25,538 nucleotides of DNA, from positions 1-25,538 of the forward strand of contig CAMZFJ010000003.1 of NCBI GenBank assembly GCA_947306025.1, written 5' to 3'. Every line of letters starts with the position of its first letter. Within the stretch, counting starts at the first letter, position 1. This document shows, in pieces, positions 6,483 through 16,036 of the stretch. The stretch is from an uncultured Fibrobacter sp. (GTDB lineage: Bacteria > Fibrobacterota > Fibrobacteria > Fibrobacterales > Fibrobacteraceae). Both the position numbers and the translations under genes were made by a program. Under the pieces are notes generated by a model, which was not told where the DNA came from, made no database searches, and worked only from the letters and a program-made list of their open reading frames with translations.

Positions 6483-8288
6483 TTATTTTTTAAATCTCTT
6501 GGGCACGTCCGTTTTTCGTTCGACCTGCAAAAGAAGAATTGCAACAATAACCAAAAGCAAAATAAAGATGGGCAACATTCCAAATATGCCGCTAATCGCA
6601 GAAACAGCCGGATCGAAATTCGAAATGATAATCATCATGATTGTCGAGGGAACAACGACAATGCCCAATAAATAGAGCAAGTGGTTATTGAAATAATCTT
6701 CCAATCGGTATGATACAAAGTAACCGACAAGAGCGGCAACCGCCACAAAAAAGGCAATAACATTCATAAAGCGGAACAGCCAGCGATGCTTACAAACAAA
6801 CATGGCAATACTCCCCTGTCGTTCATTTTTTCCTTCGTCATTTTCAAAATGCTGAATCATACAGGCTCCCGGATTACCATCAATGTCACACGTCGTATCG
6901 GCGGCATTAACATCCGTAACATAGGGGGCAATACCCATGCCATAATACGAATCAACATAATACATTGCATCTTTAGGAAGTTGGTTCCATTGCATTCGAT
7001 CAAGCCAAAGAACGGGCACAATTGCTTGCAAAAGTTTACGGCGATCAACGCCATCCAAATGCTGATTCAAGCCATCCATAATAAATCGCTTTCCTCGCGA
7101 AACCGGTTCATCAACAACAACGAACAAACGGTTATTCAATTCATTCTTGACTTGCCTTTTGCTCATCCTCTTACCATTTTCCGAAAGAGAGAAAAGCTCA
7201 GCAATGTTTTCGTAGCTATAAATACCTCTATTTTCTTGAGACTTTTTATGACGTTTCATTTCATCGGCCAAATCAGCACGATCCATCATGATATTTACAA
7301 GCACTTCCTTATTTACACTAGAGAGCGTATTTTTCAATTGACCGAAAAATACTCTGAAAGCCTCCGTAGCCACATCGGTCTTTGGATAATTTTTAAAGTA
7401 AAGCGTTACGCCATCACCTCGATTTTCATATTCATCTGCATAAAAGGTAAAAGCATTTACAAGGCGTTCCAAAGGCGAGTTAATTTTTTTATTTAACAAC
7501 GTGTCTATTTCATCGGTAAGCTTCGCAAAAAACGATTGCAATTTCGAAGAATCTAATTTATTCCAGTCGTCCTTAAAAACAATCCAATCAAGTTTTACAA
7601 AGTGGCGGTGGGCTTTATTCACAAAATCATAATGTTCCTTTTTCTCTAAATATGGCAAGGCCAAATTTCCAAAAGGCATGAAAAGCTTTCCGTCATCATC
7701 AATTTTCAATCCATAATAGGAAAGCCGCGTAATACCTTCAAAATCAACCCATTTTAAATCCTTTGCATACCAGAACGGATAGATTCCAAACACATCTCCG
7801 TCAAGTTCATCTTTATGGCTACAGCCACAGTCTTTACCGCTCCATTTAACGGCAACGGATGTGTCCAAGTCATTTTTTCGAACCATCAAAGCATCAACTA
7901 ATTTAGGGAACTTCGAAGTATCCCGGAGCGATTCCTGAGTATTCTGCCAATAACGATCTGTGCAACGATGGCTGGATCTTTTGCCTTTCTTTTTCGAGAC
8001 ACTCCCTGTATCAGCACAAATATTCGAAAGAGAAACATACGAATTAAAGCCATAGTTCAAAAGAGATTCCGAATCACGAAAAATGATTCCCTCCAAACTT
8101 TTTAGAGATTTATATTCACTAGAAGAGGTATCGCTGAACAACGAACGTAATGTCGAGTCTGCTAGAACACGATTCGAATCCAGAACTATTTGATAATAAG
8201 ACATCGACGTGTTGGCATCTTTTTCCGCAAACGAAAAGGCGGCGAGAAGGCAAGCGATAATGCCAATAAGGGGCAATTTTATTTTCAT
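6483..8288 (-). CDS. Exported membrane protein with degenerate GH18-like ectodomain, paralog B
   Basis: 601 aa. The ATG at 8288 overlaps the stop of the AAA+ ATPase gene by 4 bp (ATGA), so the two are probably translationally coupled. The signal peptide (residues 1-21) and the DNA around the start codon, including the ribosome binding site, are nearly identical to paralog A. Shared landmarks are CGCSHKDEL, DVFGIYPFW, GITRLSYYG, the HRHFVKLDWIV segment, RGDGVTLYF followed by NYP, a DEPVSRGKR segment and GVDRRK, then three C-terminal membrane segments ending in KRFKK. The likely topology is periplasmic ectodomain with cytoplasmic C-end. The GH18 catalytic DxxDxDxE is not retained, so a binding or scaffold role seems more likely than hydrolysis. 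It lacks about 100 residues found near the N-terminus of paralog A. The coupling with the ATPase argues that it is part of the injection system rather than a bystander. Confidence 0.7.
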   Translation of the reverse strand: MKIKLPLIGIIACLLAAFSFAEKDANTSMSYYQIVLDSNRVLADSTLRSLFSDTSSSEYKSLKSLEGIIFRDSESLLNYGFNSYVSLSNICADTGSVSKKKGKRSSHRCTDRYWQNTQESLRDTSKFPKLVDALMVRKNDLDTSVAVKWSGKDCGCSHKDELDGDVFGIYPFWYAKDLKWVDFEGITRLSYYGLKIDDDGKLFMPFGNLALPYLEKKEHYDFVNKAHRHFVKLDWIVFKDDWNKLDSSKLQSFFAKLTDEIDTLLNKKINSPLERLVNAFTFYADEYENRGDGVTLYFKNYPKTDVATEAFRVFFGQLKNTLSSVNKEVLVNIMMDRADLADEMKRHKKSQENRGIYSYENIAELFSLSENGKRMSKRQVKNELNNRLFVVVDEPVSRGKRFIMDGLNQHLDGVDRRKLLQAIVPVLWLDRMQWNQLPKDAMYYVDSYYGMGIAPYVTDVNAADTTCDIDGNPGACMIQHFENDEGKNERQGSIAMFVCKHRWLFRFMNVIAFFVAVAALVGYFVSYRLEDYFNNHLLYLLGIVVVPSTIMMIIISNFDPAVSAISGIFGMLPIFILLLVIVAILLLQVERKTDVPKRFKK

Positions 8289-9619
8289 AGTATTTTTCCT
8301 TCTTTGTGTAATTCCTTGGCCAAGGCCCTAACGATATCGTCGTTACAAATCTTTTTACGATTTTCCTGAGCGGCACAAAGAGCCGCATAGCGCGCAACGT
8401 TTGTAAGCGCACCCCCCGCAAGTTCATATTTTTCGGCAAACTTGTCTAAATCGACATCGTCTTCAAGTATAGTTTTTTTCGAGAAGATGTTCGACCAAAG
8501 TTTCATGCGTTCTTCGGCTTCCGGGAGCGGGAAGTAAATGGCGTTCTGGAAACGGCGCGAAAATGCTTCGTCAATGTTCGATTTGAGGTTGCTCGCCAGA
8601 ATAACGATGCCCGGAAAATCTTCGACGCGTTGCAACAGATACGAAATTTCCTGGTTCGCGGCACGGTCATTCGAGCTGTTCGTTTGCGTGCGCGCACCAA
8701 AGAGCGAATCCGCTTCGTCGAAAAAGAGAATCCAGTTGCGGTGTTCCGCTTGGTCAAAGATGTTCGAGAGGTTCTTTTCGGTTTCGCCGATGTATTTCGA
8801 AATGACTTGCGACAAGTCCACGCGATAAACGTCCATACCGACTTTTGCGCCAATGAGCGTTGCGGTAAGCGTTTTGCCGGTTCCCGGCGGGCCGTAAAAC
8901 AGCGCCCTGTAGCCGCGCTTGAGATTTTTGCGGAGTCCAAAATCATCAAGCACGACATTGCTTTTTTCAATCCAAGCCAAAAGCTGGTTGATATCGTCAA
9001 GAGTTTCTTCGCTCAAAACCAGATCTTCCCATTGCAAGTTGGTCGTGATGAGCTTTGCCGGGAAATGCATGCTAAAGTCAGGCTTATTGCGAACGCCTGT
9101 CGTAAAGTACTCTAGATATTCCGACGATACACGGAGCGCCGCCGAATTTGCGGGTTCACCCGGTTCGCCGTATTCGAGCACCAAAATGCGCTGCGCCAAA
9201 AGCACCGAAGAAGGCTCGAACAGAGACATCATTTGCAAACGTTTCGCGATATCGTTACCTGCGAGGAGAAACAGGGCTGTTTCGCACGTGGGCAAAAATC
9301 CAGAATGGCTTTTGCCGTGCCAGCCGCCAAATTCCGTGTAGGGGCGACCAAGGGTACGATTGTTCAACAAGAACGAATCGAGAGCCTGCGGGCAAAGGTG
9401 CGGAATCAGAGCAAGCGCAATCACGATGCGTTCGTAAAAGCCAAGGTTAAATTGCGCAACGACAAGACCGTAAGGTGAATCGTCATCGAGTTCGGGCGGT
9501 TCGACCATCTCGATTTGCAGCTTTTTTTCTTCGCTGTCGTCGGCGGAAAAGTACTGCGAAAAACGCAGGTCAATGACCGCCTTGCACCATTCGATTTCGT
9601 TTGTCAAGTTCATGCTCAT
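8285..9619 (-). CDS. AAA+ ATPase of the eCIS (Afp15/Pvc15-like)
   Basis: 444 aa. Residues 243-250 are the Walker A motif GPPGTGKT. Residues 297-304 (ILFFDEAD) are Walker B. Sensor 1 is ASN at 342-344, and the Arg-finger region SRRF is at 354-357. Residues 1-230 form an N-terminal domain with no clear motif. An AAA+ ATPase of this kind is a constant member of eCIS clusters (Afp15 in the antifeeding prophage) and is needed for particle assembly or cargo loading. It acts in the cytoplasm. The gene lies 53 bp after the tape-measure gene and overlaps the following membrane-protein gene by 4 bp. A second in-frame ATG two codons downstream is an alternative start. Confidence 0.92.
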   Translation of the reverse strand: MSMNLTNEIEWCKAVIDLRFSQYFSADDSEEKKLQIEMVEPPELDDDSPYGLVVAQFNLGFYERIVIALALIPHLCPQALDSFLLNNRTLGRPYTEFGGWHGKSHSGFLPTCETALFLLAGNDIAKRLQMMSLFEPSSVLLAQRILVLEYGEPGEPANSAALRVSSEYLEYFTTGVRNKPDFSMHFPAKLITTNLQWEDLVLSEETLDDINQLLAWIEKSNVVLDDFGLRKNLKRGYRALFYGPPGTGKTLTATLIGAKVGMDVYRVDLSQVISKYIGETEKNLSNIFDQAEHRNWILFFDEADSLFGARTQTNSSNDRAANQEISYLLQRVEDFPGIVILASNLKSNIDEAFSRRFQNAIYFPLPEAEERMKLWSNIFSKKTILEDDVDLDKFAEKYELAGGALTNVARYAALCAAQENRKKICNDDIVRALAKELHKEGKIL

Positions 9620-9672
9620 TACAATTCTTCACCTTCTAGGAGATTCACGCTCAAGCCAGGAATGACATGCCA

Positions 9673-10776
9673 TCATCTCCACTTCACGTTTAAAATTTTG
9701 GACATCCAAGGATGCTTTATTACAGTAAAGCCCCACGGGAGCCTATCGATCAAGATGTCAAAGGTCTTGTTTTCGACAGTCAGCAAATCAGCAGCACCCG
9801 AAGATTCAACAGTTCCCGCTCGCACAAGATACGTGGAACGCAAGCCGTCTGGCGACATGTGGCCCACAGCCGACCAGTTCGAAATAATCGCCGTGAGGAG
9901 CGAATCGACAAGAGCCTTTTCTTCATCCGAAAGTTTCGGAAGGTCTTCGACAGTAAACACAGGCGTCGCAGGCAATCCGCAAAGCAAGTTCATCACGGCG
10001 GCATTTCGCGGAGGTTCCTTATATTGGCCAAACGTGGCATACTTGAGGAACGAAAGTGCCTTCATTTTTGCATCTTCCGAGACGAACGCGCCCTTGACAA
10101 CGCAACCGGTTCGTTCAAAAAGCACCGGGAGATAAGCCGAAATCAATACCAAGCCGGAATCCGCAGTTTCATATAACATTTTAGAAGAATCTGCAATGTC
10201 ATGCTCATTTTGCGAAGACTTATTATCCTTAGACTTTTTCGCATTCTTCGCCTGCACAATTCTTTGGTAAACCACGCAGGCAATCTGCTGAATGTCCATG
10301 TTCGGATTTTCAGCCTGCATCATCTTGATAATCGATTCCGAGAAATTAAGCGGATTAAACTTTTCTCCCTTGTGTTCTTCGTTCCAGCGTTCGGCAAGTT
10401 CGTCAAATCGGTGTTCAAGGCTACTCGTTTTTTCCATCGGCAAATGCTGGCGGTAAACATCTGCAAGCATCGTCGTTACAGGAGTCGTTTGCGATTTGAG
10501 CACCACCGATTTCAACTTTGATTTTAATTCAGCGCGCAAAGTTTTTGCAATCTGTTCAAAGGGATCAGTGTTGTTTTCGACCTTTAAATCTAGCGTGAGC
10601 GAATCCAGTTTAACATTTTCTTCAACATCAACTTCCTTCAGAACTTCATCAATCGTTTCTAACAAAACGCCTTGCGCAAAGCTATAAAGATTACGCTCAG
10701 ACACAATCGAAGAATATCTATCTTCGACTGTTATATTCAAACTCATATTTTCAATGACGTTCTGCGACCCACTCAT
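9673..10776 (-). CDS. eCIS tape-measure protein (CIS_TMP family, Afp14-like)
   Basis: 367 aa from ATG 10776, which forms an ATGA overlap with the stop of the preceding baseplate gene. A TTG two codons upstream is a less likely start. The N-terminus ('NMSLNITVED', then 'VKLDSLTLDL' and 'EQIAKTLRAELKSKL') and the C-terminus ('LPWGFTVIKHPWM' ending in VKWR) match the two conserved ends of the contractile-injection-system tape-measure family. The middle is helical and variable, with a charged stretch 'KNAKKSKDNK'. In the family this protein sets or correlates with tube length. At 367 residues it is short, consistent with a short particle, although the relation between length and particle size is not proven for this family. 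It sits between the Afp12-like baseplate protein and the ATPase, its usual place. Confidence 0.85.
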   Translation of the reverse strand: MSGSQNVIENMSLNITVEDRYSSIVSERNLYSFAQGVLLETIDEVLKEVDVEENVKLDSLTLDLKVENNTDPFEQIAKTLRAELKSKLKSVVLKSQTTPVTTMLADVYRQHLPMEKTSSLEHRFDELAERWNEEHKGEKFNPLNFSESIIKMMQAENPNMDIQQIACVVYQRIVQAKNAKKSKDNKSSQNEHDIADSSKMLYETADSGLVLISAYLPVLFERTGCVVKGAFVSEDAKMKALSFLKYATFGQYKEPPRNAAVMNLLCGLPATPVFTVEDLPKLSDEEKALVDSLLTAIISNWSAVGHMSPDGLRSTYLVRAGTVESSGAADLLTVENKTFDILIDRLPWGFTVIKHPWMSKILNVKWR

Positions 10777-12095
10777 AGCCAAATCTTCTTAGAAATACAT
10801 TGTTTATGAGACGAAAGCCAATCCATCACTTGCGGTGATGTTATAATCTTCATCGGGACATCGTTAATCCACTCGACATAAAGTTTTGCAAATGCACGAC
10901 ATTCATTTTTGGGGGCCCAATAAATCACGGGAAGCAAATGCGCCGGAATTTCGTTACAGACAAAGCGTTCAACCGCATCGGCGTCACATTCATCCATTTT
11001 GTTTTCGCTAAAGATGATAATGTGAATGCGGCCAGGCCTTTCGCTTGCAAATACTCCATCGACATCAAATATCTTGAGTTTATCGTGCGAATCATGGAGA
11101 ATTCCAAGCATCAATTCAACACGGCGGCGCCAAGCCTTGCCTGAACGGTGCTGCAAAAGTTTCGGGAGTTCGCGCAAGAACTGGATTTTGCAGCGGGTCA
11201 TTTTTGTAAGTTCTATAAAGTTAAATTGCGGGAACCGCACGCCATACATGGCAAGCATCTGGTCCAGCGCGCAGTTGTACTGTTCCAGATTTTTCAAGAT
11301 CTTATCAAGGTCTACATTGCGCACAGAAAAAAGCTGCGGGAAAGTTTCGATCAAGCTCAAGAACTTTTTAAAGACATATTCAATCGGCGCCAAGAATTTC
11401 TTTAGCGATTCCACGCCCTCCCCTTCCCTATAAATCGTCGGGAAAAGATCAATGATTGGCTCCAAATCGGCCACATCGCGGTGGGTTCCACTCGGCATTT
11501 CCACATCGTTTTGATTATCTGTGTACGCCTCGAATTTAGCGTGCCCGCCAAGCCATTTGATGCGGGCATCACAAACATGGTCACCCATGCAGCGCCACCG
11601 GCGCCACAACCGCCAGAACATCGTGAAAATCGCGCCACTTATCCAGTCATTTACAGTTCCCGACATGAAAATTTCGACTTTGTAAAAACCATTTTCGTCA
11701 ATGACAAAGTTCACTTTTTCGGGGTAGCAGCGCCAATGCGTGTTAGGGTCCTCACAATAAAGTTGTTTCTTGAAAAACGCAGAATATTCTTCTAGCGTCA
11801 CCGGGAAACGAACCGTAACATACGCAGGGGCATACATCGCCTGCGAATCATAATCGATATACCCGCTCGCATCCGAGAGGTAGTCCGCCACATCGAAACC
11901 CGTCTTGTAACCGAGTTCCGTCAGCGTAAAGACTATCTGTTCCAAGATCGTCACGCCCGGATCATGGGCGTTATAGTCCGTCCAAATTTTTCCACTCAAC
12001 TTTTGAACAAGCCCAATAGCTTCTTCGCGAATGGCGGCGTAATCGAACAGGCGAACCTCTTGGCGAGATATCGTTATGGATTTCAATTCACTCAT
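10773..12095 (-). CDS. eCIS baseplate protein, Afp12-like
   Basis: 440 aa. The N-terminal 70 residues are diagnostic: 'LSGKIWTDYNAHDPG' followed by 'VTILEQIVFTLTELGY' and a DVADYLSD element, as in Afp12-type baseplate wedge proteins of FCB-group eCIS. The central region (about 200-330) contains 'LEPIIDLFPTIYREGEG' and 'FLAPIEYVFKKFL', and the C-terminal part ends in 'YVEWINDVPM', also seen in this family. Function in the particle is the baseplate wedge that surrounds the spike and triggers sheath contraction. The start overlaps the stop of the adhesin-like gene (ATGA), and the end overlaps the tape-measure start, so the three are coupled. Confidence 0.85.
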   Translation of the reverse strand: MSELKSITISRQEVRLFDYAAIREEAIGLVQKLSGKIWTDYNAHDPGVTILEQIVFTLTELGYKTGFDVADYLSDASGYIDYDSQAMYAPAYVTVRFPVTLEEYSAFFKKQLYCEDPNTHWRCYPEKVNFVIDENGFYKVEIFMSGTVNDWISGAIFTMFWRLWRRWRCMGDHVCDARIKWLGGHAKFEAYTDNQNDVEMPSGTHRDVADLEPIIDLFPTIYREGEGVESLKKFLAPIEYVFKKFLSLIETFPQLFSVRNVDLDKILKNLEQYNCALDQMLAMYGVRFPQFNFIELTKMTRCKIQFLRELPKLLQHRSGKAWRRRVELMLGILHDSHDKLKIFDVDGVFASERPGRIHIIIFSENKMDECDADAVERFVCNEIPAHLLPVIYWAPKNECRAFAKLYVEWINDVPMKIITSPQVMDWLSSHKQCISKKIWL

Positions 12096-12913
12096 TTCAC
12101 AATAGATCCGATCATCTGCGTATCATACCAAAGCTTTGTGATGTGATAGCGCACCTTGATTTTGCCCGTTTTATCGAACTTGTGGCGAACACGCATTTGG
12201 AGCGTGTATTCGTACTTGTTTTCGCCTTTTCTCCAGCGGATGTCGATTTTGGAGCCTCGCCCACCGCTATACGACTGCGTGATTTCTACGGTTGGGTGCT
12301 CATTGAACACGTTCACGGCAATGGCATGCGCAAGCGCAAAGCGGCCATCGCCTTCGTTGCCTCCGACACCGGCTACGATTTCAAAACAATTACAGCCCGT
12401 CAAAACATCAGTGACATCGTGCCATTCGCCATCGGCAACAATTTCAAATTGCGGATTTTCCGCACCGACGCGGCCCTTTGACGCAATCAAGCCATCCACA
12501 TCGAGTTCGCATCGCGGGGCAGCATTACCAACGCCCACACGCACTTTCGGTTCTGCGCCATCGGCATTGTTCGGGCTAACAATCGTTACGCCCGAATCAT
12601 CGGGACCCATGCTCGGCGTTTTTACATTGAGCGAGCTCTCGCCCTTTTCAACATTCTTGCGAAGTTTCAAGAGCCACTGAGGTCTATGTTCAGTGAGGTT
12701 TCCAAAAAAGCTCGCCAAGCAACCGCTGTCTTTTTTCTGCTTGACTTGCAGGCCGATTTCTTCGTCAACGTCAAAGCCTTCGTCAACGGAGTTCACCAAA
12801 GAATCAATAAGGCTCATGAAGTCTTCTTCGGTCGGCATGCGGCCAGCCTTAAAGCGCTCTTTCAACTCCTTACGACTCAACTTGAGATATTGCATATTTT
12901 GTCCAGACATCAT
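12092..12913 (-). CDS. eCIS adhesin / tail-fibre-like protein
   Basis: 273 aa with AAGGAA upstream. There are two adjacent ATG codons, and the first overlaps the stop of the preceding baseplate gene. The N-terminal 60 residues ('LKERFKAGRMPTEEDF' then 'LIDSLVNSVDEGFDVD') form a short attachment module found in fibre-like proteins of FCB-group eCIS. Residues about 125-145 carry a fibre-shaft-like element 'VRVGVGNAAP ... ELDVDG', which resembles the repeated 'VGIGT-P-xKLDVNG' motif of phage fibres. The C-terminal half starts 'ADGEWHDVTDVLTG', contains 'CNCFEIVAGVGG', and ends with 'VRYHITKLWYD', a beta-rich putative receptor-binding domain. Its location among baseplate genes fits a protein on the particle exterior. 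The receptor is unknown. The Cys-x-Cys near residue 175 could be structural. Confidence 0.65.
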   Translation of the reverse strand: MMSGQNMQYLKLSRKELKERFKAGRMPTEEDFMSLIDSLVNSVDEGFDVDEEIGLQVKQKKDSGCLASFFGNLTEHRPQWLLKLRKNVEKGESSLNVKTPSMGPDDSGVTIVSPNNADGAEPKVRVGVGNAAPRCELDVDGLIASKGRVGAENPQFEIVADGEWHDVTDVLTGCNCFEIVAGVGGNEGDGRFALAHAIAVNVFNEHPTVEITQSYSGGRGSKIDIRWRKGENKYEYTLQMRVRHKFDKTGKIKVRYHITKLWYDTQMIGSIVK

Positions 12914-15900
12914 GATTTCCTTATGATAAATGTTTGACCAATTTCAAGACCGCCATATCCGTTATTGACGTTATCAGCACTCGAGCGTACACTCGAATTG
13001 ACATCGTTAATAAAGTGTTTGCGCATAGGCACCGAAATACTCCACGGGAACGAGCCGCGCAAAATTTTATCGTCCGTATTTTCAAAAAGGTTCACCATGT
13101 ATTTTTGCTCGTCCGTCGATACAATTTTCATGATGGTAAAGTCATCGCCAACTTGCTCAATGTAGTCAAGGCTTTCGATATACGCCTTGAGGTTTTCCTT
13201 GTTGAGCGACCAGCCAAAATGTTCGGTAATCCCGCCCACTTCCGGGAACCACGGCGAAAGATAGCGGTTGATTTTTTCATTCAAATCCAACAGGATTTTA
13301 CCTTCGTCACCACGGCTACGCAACTTGACATTGCAACGGACTTGCAACTTGTCAAAGAAGGGATTGATAACGCGAATCTTGGCAAGGCCTGTCACTTTTT
13401 TCTGCAAGAACTCGCGGATATCACGCAAGACAGAACCGTTCAAGCAAGGGTCCCACTGGAAACTTCCATCGCAATACAGCGATGAAACCGGAACGACTAA
13501 GATGTTCCCAGGGCTTGTAAAGTCGTAGCGCTTTGACACCTCGCTCATTCTCACATGCGGGAAACATTTTACCTTGTGAACTTCCGGGAACGCTTCCAAA
13601 ATCATGCGTTCATAATCTTCGATGCAAACGCTGCGATTTTTGTGGTACAGCGATTCTGCGACACGCACACGCATCTTGTGGTCAGATTCACGGGCCTTTC
13701 CGCCAAACGATTCTTCGAACTGGTAAACACTCGAAAGCCCGCTAACGCTTGTCGAAACTTCCTTGATGGTTTGCGGTTTGCAGTGTTCCAAAATGCTCCC
13801 GTCTTCAAAACCGCTAACGCGCTTGACTTCGAGAGACTGCGAAAAGATTGTCAAAAGTCTAGAACATTCACGCCAGCTATCGTTGTGTGGCGTAATGCGA
13901 ATCCAGTACATGTCTTGCGGCATCAAATGCGTTTTGCACGCCATATCCTGCGGCAAATCAAGCGTCACGATTCCCGACGACGTAAAGTTCGCCGTTGAAT
14001 CGGCCAAGCGGTTTTCGTCGGGCATGTCTTTCCAGCCATTCTGTCCGAGGTAGGCCCAGCAATACTTACCGTTCGAACGCAAAGCGGAGTCGCGGTTCAT
14101 GACAAAATAAAGATTCGCCTTTTTCGGTTTACCCTTAAAAGTAAGCCCCAAGAATAGCGCTCCATTTCGGATAAATACAACTTCTTTACGGCTATACCCA
14201 AATGGATGCAAATAGAAAACGCCATTCATATCATGCGCATTCGAGGCCATCGAAACATCGGCATAAGACGTGTAATCGACATACAAATCCTCGACACTCG
14301 GCGTATAGGGCTGATTCGGCAAGTCGTCCACATTTTTTTTCTTGAGGATTTGCGACAAGAATGAATTGCAAATCGCGCGCGAAATTTCGCCATGCATAAA
14401 AGCCTTGGACGGAGAAATCAATTGCATCTTGAAAAAACCATCCTTCATCATCGGCGAATACATAAAGTTATCGTCATCAGGAACAAGGCCACTGATGCGC
14501 GAAGCGACTATGCTATTGAACGAAATATTGAAATCCGTCGGGATTTCGGCAATACCGCGGTCATAACCAAAGAAGGTATTTTTTTCGGTATTAAAGAGTT
14601 TGCACGTAATATCCGTTTTTTCGGACGGGATCCATGTACCGCCATACAATCCACTCAGCGATACTTCAAAATCTGAGGTATGCGGAGGGCTATCGTATTG
14701 CGCATACCATTCCGAAAAATCCTTACAAATCGGCAGCCCGCTCCACTTACCGCGAACTCCAAACGTTTCCAGTTTTTTTCCGCAAATTTCTTTGCAGCCT
14801 ATAATAAAGGCGCTACCCACTTTGGGAACGGAACCAAATATTTGCACCGGCAGAAGCGTCGATGCGGGGCCATATTCATTGGATACAACGATATCGCGAC
14901 ATTTCGAAACATTCACTTCGACATGAACACTCTGGATTTGCAGTTTAATAAGCGAATACCAAAGCGCCTCGGACTTACGCGGATTTACCAAAAGACGGAG
15001 TATCGGATTTTTAGCGTGATAGTCACCGCCATGGATTTCGGGATCGTAATTGATGATCGCCGGATCTGTATCCTTAATCGTAAACTCTAGGGATATTTGA
15101 TTTTCAGGGCATTCGGAACTGAGGTTACTACAGCCGAGTTTATAATCTTCAATATCAAGCCAGCCGTTTTGTGCCGTCACCGAAATGGCAAAGGCATTCG
15201 AAAACGCCGCCGAAAATTCACTGGCATTGCCCTCTTTTTTTTCGACAACGGTATCGCGCACCGAAGCTGCAGAAAAGATGACATTCATTTTTACATTTCG
15301 CACGCCGCTAGACATGTAGAAAATGCGGTTCGAAATGCAGATACCCACCTTGGAAAATTCCGTTCCTTCGGGCAAATCGTTTGAACGCGTAAGGCCAAAC
15401 AACGGGTACGGAGTCATCTTAAGCCCGCTCGCATTTTTCGGCGTGTACACAGGAATTTCGGCCTGCGTAATCGGATAGCCCCTTGCGCAAGAAACCGTGA
15501 GAATTCGCGCGACTTTTACATCATTGATATCCGTATCGTTAACGGATTCAAACACGACATTTTCGCCCTTGCTGTTTTCGCCGGCGCTAAAGCGCGTTCC
15601 CTTGGGGAGCACGCACGAAACATCGTCATTATCGATTTCAAACGTAACAAAGGCATGGTCGCCTTCGGCCGCGCGATTCGATTCGCCGAGAACATTGCGG
15701 TAATAAAAATCAATCCGCTTATCCGGGAATTGGTTAAGCGCCCCCTGCACGCGACCCATAAGCTTTGCACAAACGGCATAAATAGCAACAGCCGGATCCG
15801 TTCTGCCATCGGCCTCGCCATTCAGCATTTCTACGACTTTAGCCAAGTCAACATTATCAAAGAAATGCGGAGAGCCATTTTCTCTGGCATAGTTTTTCAT

Positions 15901-16020
15901 AATCCCAAGAAGCGCTTCTTGAGGTACCGAATCAATTGAATAAAAGCCCGGCGCAAGTTCTTTAAACTCGCGGGCGCTCTGACTCAATCCATCCTGTATT
16001 CGAAAAAATTTACCAGCCAT
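12910..16020 (-). CDS. eCIS baseplate protein, Afp11-like (gpJ/gp6 family)
   Basis: 1036 aa from ATG 16020. A TTG nine bases upstream is also possible, and neither has a strong Shine-Dalgarno. The N-terminal region includes 'GRTDPAVAIYAVCAKL' and a 'PKGTRFSA' element, typical of baseplate J-like proteins. The region around residues 800-850 contains 'KNRSVCIEDYERMILEAFPEV' in shortened form ('CIEDYERMILEAFPEV'), the standard baseplate J signature. A gp6-like C-terminal domain follows. The protein forms the baseplate wedge with the Afp12-like protein. A length of about 1000 aa is normal for the eCIS version. Downstream it overlaps the adhesin gene by 4 bp, and upstream it lies 16 bp from the gp25-like gene. 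Confidence 0.9.
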   Translation of the reverse strand: MAGKFFRIQDGLSQSAREFKELAPGFYSIDSVPQEALLGIMKNYARENGSPHFFDNVDLAKVVEMLNGEADGRTDPAVAIYAVCAKLMGRVQGALNQFPDKRIDFYYRNVLGESNRAAEGDHAFVTFEIDNDDVSCVLPKGTRFSAGENSKGENVVFESVNDTDINDVKVARILTVSCARGYPITQAEIPVYTPKNASGLKMTPYPLFGLTRSNDLPEGTEFSKVGICISNRIFYMSSGVRNVKMNVIFSAASVRDTVVEKKEGNASEFSAAFSNAFAISVTAQNGWLDIEDYKLGCSNLSSECPENQISLEFTIKDTDPAIINYDPEIHGGDYHAKNPILRLLVNPRKSEALWYSLIKLQIQSVHVEVNVSKCRDIVVSNEYGPASTLLPVQIFGSVPKVGSAFIIGCKEICGKKLETFGVRGKWSGLPICKDFSEWYAQYDSPPHTSDFEVSLSGLYGGTWIPSEKTDITCKLFNTEKNTFFGYDRGIAEIPTDFNISFNSIVASRISGLVPDDDNFMYSPMMKDGFFKMQLISPSKAFMHGEISRAICNSFLSQILKKKNVDDLPNQPYTPSVEDLYVDYTSYADVSMASNAHDMNGVFYLHPFGYSRKEVVFIRNGALFLGLTFKGKPKKANLYFVMNRDSALRSNGKYCWAYLGQNGWKDMPDENRLADSTANFTSSGIVTLDLPQDMACKTHLMPQDMYWIRITPHNDSWRECSRLLTIFSQSLEVKRVSGFEDGSILEHCKPQTIKEVSTSVSGLSSVYQFEESFGGKARESDHKMRVRVAESLYHKNRSVCIEDYERMILEAFPEVHKVKCFPHVRMSEVSKRYDFTSPGNILVVPVSSLYCDGSFQWDPCLNGSVLRDIREFLQKKVTGLAKIRVINPFFDKLQVRCNVKLRSRGDEGKILLDLNEKINRYLSPWFPEVGGITEHFGWSLNKENLKAYIESLDYIEQVGDDFTIMKIVSTDEQKYMVNLFENTDDKILRGSFPWSISVPMRKHFINDVNSSVRSSADNVNNGYGGLEIGQTFIIRKS

Positions 16021-16036
16021 ATTGTTCAATCATCAA

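Noticed and set aside
4217..8288. Active chitinases (GH18)
   Set aside because: The strand that should carry DxxDxDxE reads RGDGVTLFF/RGDGVTLYF, so the catalytic acids are missing; only a fold resemblance is claimed.
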